Notes: generated from the letters alone by a model not told the origin. Shown: positions 1-8,089, numbered from the stretch's first letter. The stretch: DNA of 35,309 nt from Verrucomicrobiaceae bacterium (GCA_027487355.1 JAIYDT010000587.1:1-35309); one strand, 5' to 3'. Numbers and translations: made by a program.

Positions 1-2
1 AA

Positions 3-2252
3 TCAGGGAGTCGCGTAAACAGTCGAGTAAACCTCGCCCTTGATGACGCCGGCCTTGTCGTCCTCGAGATCGTAGCCGACCTTGAGGCTCATCGAGGGCT
101 TCATGCCTTCAAGGACGAGTTCGATGGTTTTTCCGTCAGGCAGCAGCTTCGCCGAACTGACCTTGACGTCGTCACGCTTCTTGACGCCTTTGGACTCCTT
201 TTCGGCCGCTTGCTTTTCGGCGGCTGCATCAGGCTGATCCACCGAGAACTCCCCGGAGCCGTATTGCTCGGAGCGGACATAGTTCCAACGCTGCACGGCA
301 TAGCTGGTGGGATCGTTGGCGAGTTCCGGGTCAAGTTTCTGGGCGAAGTGAAGACGGACGCCGGTCTTGGTGGCCTCGAACTTGTCGGGGTTCGGCAAGG
401 CGGCTCCGGTGTAGCGGACGCGTTGGAAGGCACACTCGGTGGCGGCGTTCGTCTGCCAGCCGCGGAAGCCGAGGACATACATCGAGCCATCGCTGTGGAA
501 GCGGGCGCGCATGGCGGAGGACTGGAGCTTGATCGGGAGCTTGCTGACCCCGGCCTGGAGCTTGTCGCCGACCTTCTGCGGCAGCACGCGGAAGATACTG
601 GATTGGCCGTAGGAAAGGTGGAGCATCTCGCCGGCATTGAGGCCGATCTTCGCCTCAGGTGTCACCCAGGCTTGGGAGCCGCCGGAGTTGTCGACATCCA
701 TCGGCATGAAGCAGAGCGGCTCGGTGTAGGGAGTCTTCACGTCATGCTTGCTCGGCTCGCAGCCGAAGAACACCGGAGCATCCGACGCGCGGACGAAGTT
801 GATCTTGCAGGCAGGTTCCCAGGTGCCCTCATTTTCCCCGGTGCTGATCTCTCCGTTCGGTCCGATGCCGACTCCGCCGGGCGCACGCAGGCCGCTGGAG
901 GCCACTTCGAACTTTTTCCCATCCGGGGAAATCTTCGCCACGATGCCATGGTGGGGCAGGATGCGGTCGAAGCCACGCCCACCACCACGGACGGGCGAGG
1001 CCTTGGCGAAGTAGAAGTTGCCTTGCTTGTCGGTCTGGAGGTCGAAGGCGAACTCGTGGAAGTTCGGGGAGATCAGGACATCGCGGTTGAAGACCTTGAA
1101 CTGGTCGGTCTCGCCGTCGCCATTGAGGTCGATGAGCTGGGTGATCTGGTCGCGGCCATTCACGTAGATGTTTCCCTTCACGACCTTGAGGCCGAGGGTT
1201 TCGAAGAGCCCGGAGGCGATGCGCTGCCAGGTGAGTTTTTTCCAGTCGCCCTTGAGTCCCTTCACGACCCAGACGTCACCGTTCCAGGAGGAGAGGGCGG
1301 CGCTGTCTTCGTCGATGAAATCAAAGCCGCCGAAGCGCAGGTTGGACTTCCAGGGATTCTCGGTGGGAAGGGTGACGATGTCGGTGGCGTAGGGCGTGTC
1401 CTTGTCGGTCGAAGTCTTGCCCTCGGTCTCGATCTTTTCAGGCCAGAGGGGAGCCCCGCCCTTGAGCAGGGCGGCGAAGTCCGGCGCGGCGGCGGGCTTG
1501 GCCTCGCCGCTGCGGGAAAAGGCGAGCTGGATGAGGGCCTTGTCCGAACCCTTGGTGACGCTCACCAGCAGGCGATTGGGATTCTTTGGATCCGCCGCAA
1601 GCTTTCCGGCACCCTTGAGAGAAACGTTGAGCCCGTCTTCGGACTTCGCGGACAGTCCGTCGGCGGCGATGCTGAAGGGCTTCGCTTCGTCGGCGACGAG
1701 GCCGGTGAGGTTGCTTTTCCGCGACTCGATCTGGAGGCTGCGGGTGACGGTGCCATCGGCGATCGAGGAGGTCTCGAGTACTCGGCTGCCGAGCACGTTG
1801 TAATCGAACACGATGACGTTTCCGCTGCGGAAGTAGCCGTTGAAGGAGGCGTGGGAGAGGTTTCCGAAGCCGGGAATCTGGCGCTTGTCGTCGAAGGAGC
1901 CGGAAGCGTCCGCCCAGCCGGGGCCGGAGGCGGTCTTGAAGATGGCCGAGTCATCCTGGAGGGAAACGAGCTGGCCGTGCTGGCCGGTCCAGGGCGTGCC
2001 ACCCCAGTTCACGTAGCCCATGTAGGCGCTGACGAGGCGGAGGGTCTCGGTGTCGAAGAGCGCGTTGGATTTTCCGTCGCCCAGACCTGCGAGAATACCC
2101 TTGAGGGCAGCGACCCGCTTCTGTCCCTGATAGGAGTCCTCGAAGGTGTTCGACCACGCGGGGCCGATCTTCATTTCCTCGAACCACTTCGCCGCGTGGG
2201 CAGTGGTCAGCGACGCAGCGAGCAGGGCGAGAATGGGCTTGGCGGGCGACAT
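3..2252 (-). CDS. Exported DUF6797-type beta-propeller protein
   Basis: A complete 749-residue protein with a Sec signal peptide (residues 1-20, ending TAHA), so it acts in the periplasm or outside. The middle carries blocks typical of DUF6797 proteins of Planctomycetes and Verrucomicrobia (FGGFDFIDEDSAAL, WNGDVWVVKGL). It then has a glucose/sorbosone-dehydrogenase-like propeller stretch (GVGIGPNGEISTGENEGTW). Relatives often carry a cytochrome c, but I see no CXXCH haem motif here. The start is placed at the ATG that opens the signal peptide; the reading frame is open further upstream, but that would overlap the divergent DUF456 gene and bury the signal peptide. Substrate and reaction are unknown; a role in sugar or polysaccharide breakdown beside the sulfatases is a guess. 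Family assignment is from memory of motifs. Confidence 0.8.
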   Translation of the reverse strand: MSPAKPILALLAASLTTAHAAKWFEEMKIGPAWSNTFEDSYQGQKRVAALKGILAGLGDGKSNALFDTETLRLVSAYMGYVNWGGTPWTGQHGQLVSLQDDSAIFKTASGPGWADASGSFDDKRQIPGFGNLSHASFNGYFRSGNVIVFDYNVLGSRVLETSSIADGTVTRSLQIESRKSNLTGLVADEAKPFSIAADGLSAKSEDGLNVSLKGAGKLAADPKNPNRLLVSVTKGSDKALIQLAFSRSGEAKPAAAPDFAALLKGGAPLWPEKIETEGKTSTDKDTPYATDIVTLPTENPWKSNLRFGGFDFIDEDSAALSSWNGDVWVVKGLKGDWKKLTWQRIASGLFETLGLKVVKGNIYVNGRDQITQLIDLNGDGETDQFKVFNRDVLISPNFHEFAFDLQTDKQGNFYFAKASPVRGGGRGFDRILPHHGIVAKISPDGKKFEVASSGLRAPGGVGIGPNGEISTGENEGTWEPACKINFVRASDAPVFFGCEPSKHDVKTPYTEPLCFMPMDVDNSGGSQAWVTPEAKIGLNAGEMLHLSYGQSSIFRVLPQKVGDKLQAGVSKLPIKLQSSAMRARFHSDGSMYVLGFRGWQTNAATECAFQRVRYTGAALPNPDKFEATKTGVRLHFAQKLDPELANDPTSYAVQRWNYVRSEQYGSGEFSVDQPDAAAEKQAAEKESKGVKKRDDVKVSSAKLLPDGKTIELVLEGMKPSMSLKVGYDLEDDKAGVIKGEVYSTVYATP

Positions 2253-2343
2253 AGGCGGCTTCCTACGGGGTTTTCCTGCGAGGTCTAGCATCCAAAACTG
2301 GGATTGAGTTGCAGATTGGCGGGATTGGGCTATTCGGTCCGGC

Positions 2344-2880
2344 GTGTGGGAAACATTGGTCAATTGGGGCGGCTTGGGGACTGTTGGCACCGTTTTGGCT
2401 TGGGTCGTGACCTGCTGTTTCCTGATTGCGGGGCTGGTTGGCTGTTTCCTACCCATCCTTCCCGGTCACCTGATCCTGCTGATCGCGGCGATCGTCCACC
2501 GCCTGATGCTGGGCCGCGAGGGCTCGGGCCTGGAATGGTGGTCGTTCGTGATCCTCGCCGCTCTGATGGCGGCGTCGCAGGCCTTCGAGTTCTTCAGTGG
2601 TGCCGCAGGCAGCAAATGGTTCGGCGGGACTCGCTGGGGCGCGCTCGGCGCTTTCATTGGCAGCATTGTCGGGATGTTCTTCATGCCCCTGGGCCTGCTG
2701 CTCGGTCCCTTGATCGGGGCCCTGGTCTTCGAACTCGGCATTGCCCGCAAGGAACTCAAGCCCGCCACGGTCTCCGGAGTCGGCTCGGTCGTCGGCACCG
2801 TCGCCGGCATGGCGGTGAAGTTGGCGATCGGACTGCTGATGATCGCTTGGTTCTTCGCAGACGTATTCCTCGTTAGGTAG
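2344..2880 (+). CDS. DUF456 family membrane protein
   Basis: A 178-residue, very hydrophobic protein with about five membrane segments. It has the DUF456 pattern: an N-terminal helix followed by GCFLPILPGHLILLIAAI, then a glycine-rich repeat (GTRWGALGAFIGSIVGMFF, PLGLLLGPLIGALVFEL) and a last helix. It is predicted to sit in the inner membrane; the family has no established function. The start is GTG, 91 bp from the divergent DUF6797 start, so the short gap must hold promoters for both. The gene ends just before the 7-bp-phased array upstream of rnpB. Confidence 0.85.
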   Translation: MWETLVNWGGLGTVGTVLAWVVTCCFLIAGLVGCFLPILPGHLILLIAAIVHRLMLGREGSGLEWWSFVILAALMAASQAFEFFSGAAGSKWFGGTRWGALGAFIGSIVGMFFMPLGLLLGPLIGALVFELGIARKELKPATVSGVGSVVGTVAGMAVKLAIGLLMIAWFFADVFLVR

Positions 2881-2884
2881 GCTT

Positions 2885-3017
2885 CAAGGTCGAAGGTCGG
2901 GAAAGCGCACGCATCTGCCGAACCTCTCCCTCTCCCTTTCGAATTTCGTGCTTAGAATTTCGAATTTCATCTTCTTTTTCCCTTGGAACTTGGTCCTTGG
3001 AACTTGGAACTTCCCAT
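2885..3017. repeat. 7-bp-phased repeat array upstream of rnpB
   Basis: About 19 consecutive heptamers in one phase. Examples are caaggtc and gaaggtc (2885-2898), gaatttc at 2941, 2955 and 2962, and ttggaac at 2983, 2997 and 3004 with the variant ttggtcc at 2990. Different heptamer families occupy one array without loss of phase. It begins 5 bp after the DUF456 stop and ends about 15 bp before the RNase P RNA, so it may overlap that gene's promoter. It does not appear to be coding. Confidence 0.8.
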
Positions 3018-3031
3018 GATTCCCTCCCCCC

Positions 3032-3421
3032 GCCGCCTCCCGGACGGTCGCGGTCGTGTGTCAAAAGCACGGTCGAGGAAAGTCCGGACACCATAGGGCA
3101 ACGCGCCTCGTGAAAGCGGGGGACGGAAGTCGCGAGACGACCGGACGGAAAGTGCAGCAGAGAGCAAACCGCCGATGGCCCGCAAGGGCACAGGTAAGGG
3201 TGAAAGGGTGGGGTAAGAGCCCACCGCGCGTCCGGGCAACCGGCGTGGCACGGCAAACCCCGCGTGGTGCAAGACAGAACAGGGGAAGGGCGGCCCGCCC
3301 GATCAAGATCTCCGGGTATTAGTCGCATCCTGCGCAAGCAGGGTCCCGCGCAAGCGGGAAGAGAAATGGCCGTCCAGTCCCGCTCGCGGGATGGACAGAA
3401 TCCGGCTTACAGGGGGGCGGC
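3032..3421 (+). ncRNA. rnpB: RNase P RNA (bacterial type A)
   Basis: The catalytic RNA of ribonuclease P, which cleaves 5' leaders from pre-tRNAs. The universally conserved segments are all present in order: gaggaaagtccgg near 3074, ccatagggca, agagcaaaccgccgatggcc near 3160-3180, aggtaagggtgaaagggt near 3192-3210, ggtaagagcccaccgcg, and acagaatccggctta near 3395-3408. The ends were set by the P1 helix: 3032-3041 pairs with 3412-3421 through ten pairs including one G-T wobble. The size of about 390 nt is normal for type A. No open frame across it resembles a protein. Confidence 0.95.
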
Positions 3422-3422
3422 A

Positions 3423-3458
3423 CCCTCTTTCCTTCGGGCGATCTTCTTTGCAAGAGGG
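3423..3458 (+). terminator. Possible hairpin terminator after rnpB
   Basis: ccctctt (3423-3429) can pair with aagaggg (3452-3458) across a 22-nt loop. There is no T-run, so termination here is uncertain; it could instead belong to the 5' leader of the sulfatase gene. Confidence 0.3.
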
Positions 3459-3485
3459 GGATCTGCCCGCCGTAGCTAGGACGTC

Positions 3486-4826
3486 ATGTTGAAACGACTG
3501 CTTCTGGCCCTTGGATTTCTGGCAGGCTCCGCGCTGGCGGCGGACAAGCCCAACATCATCTTCATCCTCGCCGATGACCTCGCCCAGGGCGACCTCGGCT
3601 GCTACGGCCAGAAGCTGATCCAGACCCCGAACCTCGACCGGATGGCCTCGGAAGGCACCCGTTTCAATCAGGCCTACTCCGGCACCAGCGTCTGCGCGCC
3701 ATCGCGATCCTCGCTGATGACCGGCCTCGACATGGGTCACTGCCCGATCCGCGCCAACCGGGAGATCGGCAAGGGCCTGGGTCAGATGCCCCTGCCCGAA
3801 GGCACGGTGACCGTCGCCTCCCTCCTCAAGTCTGCCGGATACGCCACCGCCTGCACCGGCAAGTGGGGCATGGGCATGCCGGGATCCTCTGGCGAGCCAC
3901 TCAAGGTCGGCTTCGATCGGTTTTACGGCTACTACGACCAGGTCCACGCCCATGATTACTTCACCGATCACCTCTTCGACGACAGCAAGCGGATCGACCT
4001 GCCGGAAAAACCCTACGCCCAGAACCTCATCCAGAAAGCCACCCTCGACTGGGTCCGCTCGGTCAAGGACAAGCCCTTCTTCCTCTTTTACGCTGTCACG
4101 CTGCCGCATGGGAGCTACGAGATCGACTCGCTTGGAGCCTACGCCGACAAGCCCTGGACTCCCCAGCAGAAGACCTACGCGGCCATGGTTTCACGGCTCG
4201 ATCACGATGTCGGCGAACTCCTGACCCTGCTCAAGGAACTGAAGGTCGATGACAACACGCTGGTGATGATCTCCGGCGACAATGGCTCCTCCTTCGCGCC
4301 CGGCTCACCGGTTGGAAAACTTTTCGACCAGTCGATGGGTGGCAAGCTGCGCGACTTCAAGCGCTCGATGTTCGAAGGCGGCCTGCGCCAAGCCTCGATT
4401 GCCCGCTGGCCCGGCAAGATCCCGTCGGGTCGCGTCTCGGATGAGCCCTGGGCCTTCTGGGATTTCCTGCCCACTGTCGCCGAAATCACCGGTGCAAAGA
4501 TCCCCGCCGCCTGCAAGACGAACGGACTGTCCTTGCTGGATTTTCTCAAGGGAGGAAAGGCCCCAGAGCGCCCGTTTTTCTACTGGGAACTCCACGAAGG
4601 TCCGCCCTGCCAAGCGATCCGTTTCGGCGACTGGAAAGCGGTCCGCATCGCGCCAAACAAGCCCATGCTGCTCTTCGATCTGAAGACCGACTCCGCCGAG
4701 AAGACCAACCTCGCCGCTCAGCATCCGGACCTTGTGAAGAAGGCGGTCGAACTCATGAATCACCACCGCGTCGCGGATCCCAAGTGGCCCGATCCAGCGG
4801 GAGTGGAGGGGAAAGTGAAGAAATAG
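3486..4826 (+). CDS. Secreted sulfatase (S1 family)
   Basis: A 446-residue formylglycine-dependent sulfatase that hydrolyses sulfate esters, probably from sulfated polysaccharides outside the cytoplasm. Signal peptide is residues 1-18 (cleavage after ALA). The mature protein opens with KPNIIFILADD, whose two Asp residues bind the metal. The C-x-P-S-R sulfatase signature is CAPSR at residues 70-74; Cys70 would be converted to formylglycine. The later GKWGMG and SGDNGSS blocks carry further active-site residues. The layout resembles arylsulfatase A / N-acetylgalactosamine-6-sulfatase-like enzymes, but the substrate cannot be read from sequence. It faces the convergent sulfatase-esterase fusion across 321 bp. 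No formylglycine-generating enzyme is in the window. Confidence 0.92.
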   Translation: MLKRLLLALGFLAGSALAADKPNIIFILADDLAQGDLGCYGQKLIQTPNLDRMASEGTRFNQAYSGTSVCAPSRSSLMTGLDMGHCPIRANREIGKGLGQMPLPEGTVTVASLLKSAGYATACTGKWGMGMPGSSGEPLKVGFDRFYGYYDQVHAHDYFTDHLFDDSKRIDLPEKPYAQNLIQKATLDWVRSVKDKPFFLFYAVTLPHGSYEIDSLGAYADKPWTPQQKTYAAMVSRLDHDVGELLTLLKELKVDDNTLVMISGDNGSSFAPGSPVGKLFDQSMGGKLRDFKRSMFEGGLRQASIARWPGKIPSGRVSDEPWAFWDFLPTVAEITGAKIPAACKTNGLSLLDFLKGGKAPERPFFYWELHEGPPCQAIRFGDWKAVRIAPNKPMLLFDLKTDSAEKTNLAAQHPDLVKKAVELMNHHRVADPKWPDPAGVEGKVKK

Positions 4827-4840
4827 CCTCCACTGCCTGC

Positions 4841-4866
4841 CAGGTGGTCGAATCTACGACCACTTG
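4841..4866. terminator. Hairpin downstream of sulfatase
   Basis: caggtggtcg (4841-4850) pairs with cgaccacttg (4857-4866) around a 6-nt loop, giving ten pairs with one G-T wobble, 15 bp after the sulfatase stop. No U-tract follows. It is a plausible 3' stabilising or termination hairpin. Confidence 0.4.
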
Positions 4867-5068
4867 ACCGGAATTGAGGCCTTTGAGTGCTTCCCAAAGC
4901 TGAAAATTCAGGTCATCGTGTCACCAACGAAAGACGACAGCCCACCTCGGTGAACTGAAAACCTTTCCAACATTTCCAGACGTTCGACGCTGGCCCTTCT
5001 CTGGTTGATCCGGGGGGAGCAAACCAAGAAATGCCGCCGACAAACTAAGCTGGTTCATGTGCACACAC

Positions 5069-5096
5069 GGGCGCGAATCCTCCGGGGTTCGCGCCC
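5069..5096. terminator. Strong hairpin between convergent sulfatase genes
   Basis: gggcgcgaa (5069-5077) and ttcgcgccc (5088-5096) form a perfect 9-bp GC-rich stem with a 10-nt loop. It lies between two convergent genes, so it could work as a bidirectional terminator. The rest of the 321-bp gap (4827-5147) holds smaller hairpins (ctgaa/ttcag near 4900, tcacc/ggtga near 4920-4955) but no recognisable RNA gene. Confidence 0.5.
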
Positions 5097-5107
5097 TTGA
5101 TGCGCCA

Positions 5108-5156
5108 AAGTTCCAAGTTCCAAGTTCCAAGTTCCACTTCTCACTTCTCACTTCTC
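5108..5156. repeat. Heptamer array, 4x AAGTTCC then 3x ACTTCTC
   Basis: Four perfect tandem AAGTTCC units (5108-5135) are followed without a phase break by three perfect ACTTCTC units (5136-5156). AAGTTCC is the complement of the GGAACTT heptamer in the arrays before rnpB and prmA. The last units run into the minus-strand sulfatase-esterase gene, supplying its stop codon and its last two codons in full (Glu and Lys). Confidence 0.95.
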
Positions 5157-7352
5157 ACTCGGCACCGGCTCGTGCTTGGGAAAGCCGAGTTTGACTAGGG
5201 TCGGCTCCAGAGCCTCCGCCCAGCGGCGGTAGCCTTCCTGACCGGGGTGGAGGAAATCGGGCATGATCTCCTTCGTGAGCGTGCCGTCCTTTTCGAGGAA
5301 GCTGGCGTTCACATCGAGGTGGAGAATGGTTCCTCCATCCGCGAAGGCGGCGATGCGCTGGTTGAGGTCGTCGTTCATCTTCCGGAAACGGCCATCAGGT
5401 GTTGCGTCGCGCGGGAATACGGAGAGCACGACGATCTTCGCATTCGGCTTGCGATCGCGCAGCAGGTCGAGAATGCAGCGCACTCCGCTGGCGGTCTTTG
5501 CGGGGTCGTCCTGACGCTGGCCGGTGTTGTTGGTGCCGATCATCAGCACGAAGGCCTTTGGATCGACCTTCTCCAGCTCCCCATTCAGCAAGCGCCATAG
5601 CAGGTGCTCGGTGCGGTCGCCGGAGAAGCCGAGATTGAGAGCCTTGCGATGGCCGTAGAACTCATCCCACACCGGCTTGCCCGGGCCCTCCCAGCTCTGG
5701 GTGATGGAGTCGCCGAGAAAGACCAGCTCGTGCCCCCCCGCTGCGGCCTGCTGGAGTGACTGCTGGTGTCGTGTCTTCCACCACGGGACCGACATCTTGT
5801 CGACCGGCACGGTGGCCTCGTTGACGCGATACTGGACCTTCAGTTCCTCGTAGCGCTTCTTCAGCCCTTCCAGCGTGGCCGCATAGGCCGGATCCGCGTG
5901 CACGGACTTCATTTCCTGCGGGTCTTTCTCGAGGTCGAAGAGGTTCCACTCCTTCGTGCCCGGGAAATGCATCAGCTTGAGCTTGTCGGTGCGGATCCCG
6001 TCGTGGGCCGCGACCGAATGGGTGCCCTCGCCACTGTAAAAGTAGTAGATCGCATCGCGCCAGCCCGCCGGGGTGTCATTTCCTGCTTTCAGAACCGGCA
6101 CGAGGCTTCGTCCTTGGATTTCCTCGGGCACCTTGACGCCGGCCATCTCAAGGAAGGTCGGGGCGTAGTCGATGTTCTGGATCAGCGAGGCATTGCGCGA
6201 CCCCGGCTTCACCACGCCGGGCCAGCGGATGAGGAAGGGCATGGAAAGCGATTCCTCGAACATCCAGCGCTTGTCATACCAGCCGTGCTCGCCGAGGTAG
6301 AAGCCCTGGTCGGCGGAGTAGATGACCACCGTGTTCTTCGCGAGACCGCTTTTCTCCAGGTAGTCGAGCAGTCGGCCGACGTTCTCGTCGACCGCACGCA
6401 CGCAGCGCAGGTAGTCCTTCAGGTAGCGCTGGGCCTTCCAGCGGGTGACGTCCTGATCGCTTAGCTTTCCAGCCCGCATGGACTCGATGAAGGCCTGGTT
6501 CGGCGGCTCGTAGGCCTTGTCCCAGGCGGCCTTCTGCTCGTCCGACATGCGCTCGTATTCGTTGTTCTTCCCCTCGTTGGTGAAATGGGCGGGAAAGAGG
6601 TTGTCGCCCTTGAACTTCATGTCGTTGCCCCAGGAAAAATTCCGGGAGATCTGCATCTGCTGTTTCTTGAGGGTCTCGCTGCGATTGACGTAGCCGTCGA
6701 AGAGATTTGCGGGTTCGGGAAAGGTGACGTCGTCGAACAGATTCAGGTGCCGCGGAGCCGGGGCCCAGTTGCGATGCGGGGCCTTCTGCTGGCACATCAG
6801 GACGAAGGGCTTCGATTTGTCGCGACCCTTCTCGAGCCAGGAGATCGCCTTGTCAGCGATCAGGTCGGTGCAGTAACCCTCCTCGCGCTTCATGCCTGAA
6901 GCCGTGATGAACTGCGGGTTGTAGTATTGGCCCTGGCCGTTGAGGATTTCCCAGTAGTCAAAGCCGGTCGGCTGGGTGATCAGGTGCCACTTGCCCACGA
7001 TCGCCGTCTGGTAGCCGGCCTTCTGGAGAAGCTTCGGGAATGTGGTCTGCGTGCCATCGAACCGGCTTTGGTCGTTGTCCACAAATCCGTTGACCGCCGA
7101 ATGCTTGCCGGTGAGAACCGCCGCGCGAGATGGGCCGCAAATGGAGTTGCAGCAGTATGAACGCGTGAAGATGGCTCCCTCCTTGGAAAGGCGGTCGATG
7201 TTAGGTGTGGGAGCGACATCCCTCAGCGGCCCGCCATAGGCGGAAATGGCGCTGAGCGCGTGATCGTCCGAAAACAGAAAGACGATGTTAGGTGGCTCCG
7301 CCGCCACCGCCATTCCCAGGGTCACACCGATCAAGCAAAGCATCGCACGCAT
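5148..7352 (-). CDS. Sulfatase fused to SGNH/GDSL esterase
   Basis: A 734-residue two-domain exported enzyme. The start is the ATG opening the signal peptide (residues 1-18, ending AVAA); the frame runs 34 codons further upstream but those look non-coding. Residues 20-480 form a sulfatase with FLFSDD metal ligands and CGPSR at 72-76 (formylglycine at Cys72). The insertion pattern recalls N-acetylglucosamine-6-sulfatase or heparan-type S1 enzymes, though I cannot assign a substrate. After a linker, residues about 530-720 form an SGNH hydrolase: GDSIT near 544 (nucleophilic Ser), IGTNNTG near 600 (Asn), and DFLHP near 700 (Asp/His). This part resembles PAF-acetylhydrolase-like carbohydrate esterases. 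One polypeptide could therefore remove sulfate and acyl groups from the same polymer. The 3' end lies in a heptamer array. Confidence 0.9.
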   Translation of the reverse strand: MRAMLCLIGVTLGMAVAAEPPNIVFLFSDDHALSAISAYGGPLRDVAPTPNIDRLSKEGAIFTRSYCCNSICGPSRAAVLTGKHSAVNGFVDNDQSRFDGTQTTFPKLLQKAGYQTAIVGKWHLITQPTGFDYWEILNGQGQYYNPQFITASGMKREEGYCTDLIADKAISWLEKGRDKSKPFVLMCQQKAPHRNWAPAPRHLNLFDDVTFPEPANLFDGYVNRSETLKKQQMQISRNFSWGNDMKFKGDNLFPAHFTNEGKNNEYERMSDEQKAAWDKAYEPPNQAFIESMRAGKLSDQDVTRWKAQRYLKDYLRCVRAVDENVGRLLDYLEKSGLAKNTVVIYSADQGFYLGEHGWYDKRWMFEESLSMPFLIRWPGVVKPGSRNASLIQNIDYAPTFLEMAGVKVPEEIQGRSLVPVLKAGNDTPAGWRDAIYYFYSGEGTHSVAAHDGIRTDKLKLMHFPGTKEWNLFDLEKDPQEMKSVHADPAYAATLEGLKKRYEELKVQYRVNEATVPVDKMSVPWWKTRHQQSLQQAAAGGHELVFLGDSITQSWEGPGKPVWDEFYGHRKALNLGFSGDRTEHLLWRLLNGELEKVDPKAFVLMIGTNNTGQRQDDPAKTASGVRCILDLLRDRKPNAKIVVLSVFPRDATPDGRFRKMNDDLNQRIAAFADGGTILHLDVNASFLEKDGTLTKEIMPDFLHPGQEGYRRWAEALEPTLVKLGFPKHEPVPSEK

Positions 7353-7413
7353 CGCTGGATCATACGCTCGGTGGGAGTCAGTCTTGCAAGCCCAAGCCAC
7401 CTGCGATGAGGAG

Positions 7414-7435
7414 GCTTGCGATTGGCCGCGCAAGC
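7414..7435. repeat. REP-like hairpin upstream of RAYT remnant
   Basis: gcttgcg (7414-7420) and cgcaagc (7429-7435) form a perfect 7-bp inverted repeat with an 8-nt loop. It is one of several palindromes in the 209 bp between the sulfatase-esterase start and the transposase remnant. Confidence 0.5.
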
Positions 7436-7462
7436 AATATCCGGAGGTCGGCAATCCTTTAT

Positions 7463-7509
7463 TGTCAATCCGTCCCGTAAGGCTCCGCTCACTGGAGTGA
7501 CGATTGATA
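7463..7509. repeat. Nested inverted repeat (REP/BIME-like)
   Basis: tgtcaatccgtc (7463-7474) is nearly complementary to gacgattgata (7499-7509) with one bulge and one wobble. It encloses the palindrome tcactggagtga (7489-7500). Such paired palindromes beside a RAYT gene are typical of REP/BIME elements; the assignment is by position and shape only. Confidence 0.5.
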
Positions 7510-7510
7510 G

Positions 7511-7560
7511 GCTCAAAGGGATAGACGTTATGTAAAAGCTCAAAGGGACGAGCTCAAAGG
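7511..7560. repeat. Three GCTCAAAGG direct repeats
   Basis: gctcaaagg occurs at 7511-7519, 7538-7546 and 7552-7560. The last two are 14 bp apart. The third copy ends two bases before sequence that encodes the RAYT C-terminal part, so the repeats sit at the truncation junction. Confidence 0.75.
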
Positions 7561-7561
7561 T

Positions 7562-8089
7562 GTTAGAGCCGGGATGGTCAAGGATCCCGCCGACTACCGC
7601 TGGAGCAGCTATGGCGAAGCGATTGGCGGTGGGAACAAGGGCAACGGCAAGAAGGCGCGCGAAGGCCTGGTTCGGGCGTGTTTAAGTCATCGCGGCGCGG
7701 GCTTTGAAGCTGAAAGGTGGAAGGACGCAGCCAAAGTTTACCGGCAGATGATGGGCTTGGCCCTCCAGCGCAAAAGCGTTGACGCTGATCTAACAGCCGA
7801 GAAAAAAGTGCTCAAAGCCAAGGTCAAAGGCGACGTCGAGACCACCCCACAAGATAACGGCACTGTTCTGCCTGAGCCCAGCATGGCGGCGATGCTTCGC
7901 TGCAAGGTCCGTTACTTCACAGACGGTGCGGTGATTGGCAGCAAGACCTTCGCGAACGAAGCCTTCACGGCCTCGCGCGAGCGTTTCAGCGCCCGCCGGA
8001 AGGACGGAGCGCGGAAGATGAAGGGAGTCGGAGCTCCTGCCAGCGGCCTACTTTGGACTGTTAGAGATCTGCGGATGGGAGTGTCCTGA
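7562..8089 (+). pseudogene. Truncated REP-associated tyrosine transposase (RAYT), C-terminal part
   Basis: The 175 codons read VRAGMVKDPADYRWSSYGEA and continue to GSKTFANEAF...RRKDGARKMKG. These match the C-terminal half of Y1-type REP-associated transposases, which act on REP palindromes as single-strand HUH nucleases. In intact RAYTs the segment is usually preceded by ...NP and, further upstream, by the HUH motif and catalytic Tyr. All of that is missing: homology stops at 7562, where CTCAAAG repeats begin. The ATG at 7574 is an internal Met of the ancestral protein, so this is a remnant rather than a functional small gene. It still lacks stops up to its natural end, so the deletion may be recent. 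The flanking hairpins fit a REP context. Confidence 0.75.

Noticed and set aside
210-2288. Long open frame on the plus strand opposite the DUF6797 gene
   Set aside because: It is the complement of a GC-rich gene whose own frame has a signal peptide and family motifs; the plus-strand translation is low-complexity Val/Glu/Gly with no domain.
2873-3337. Open frames across the RNase P RNA region on both strands
   Set aside because: They overlap the conserved catalytic RNA and the heptamer array and have no protein-like pattern.
4880-5100. Possible small structured RNA (tmRNA or 6S RNA) between the sulfatases
   Set aside because: Several hairpins exist, but no tmRNA tag frame, tRNA-like domain or 6S open-bubble pattern could be matched; only a terminator-like stem is supported.
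7574-8089. Functional small gene starting at the ATG at 7574
   Set aside because: The Met is internal to the RAYT block VRAGMVKDP, whose preceding codons (7562-7573) still match the family, so this is a truncated remnant.
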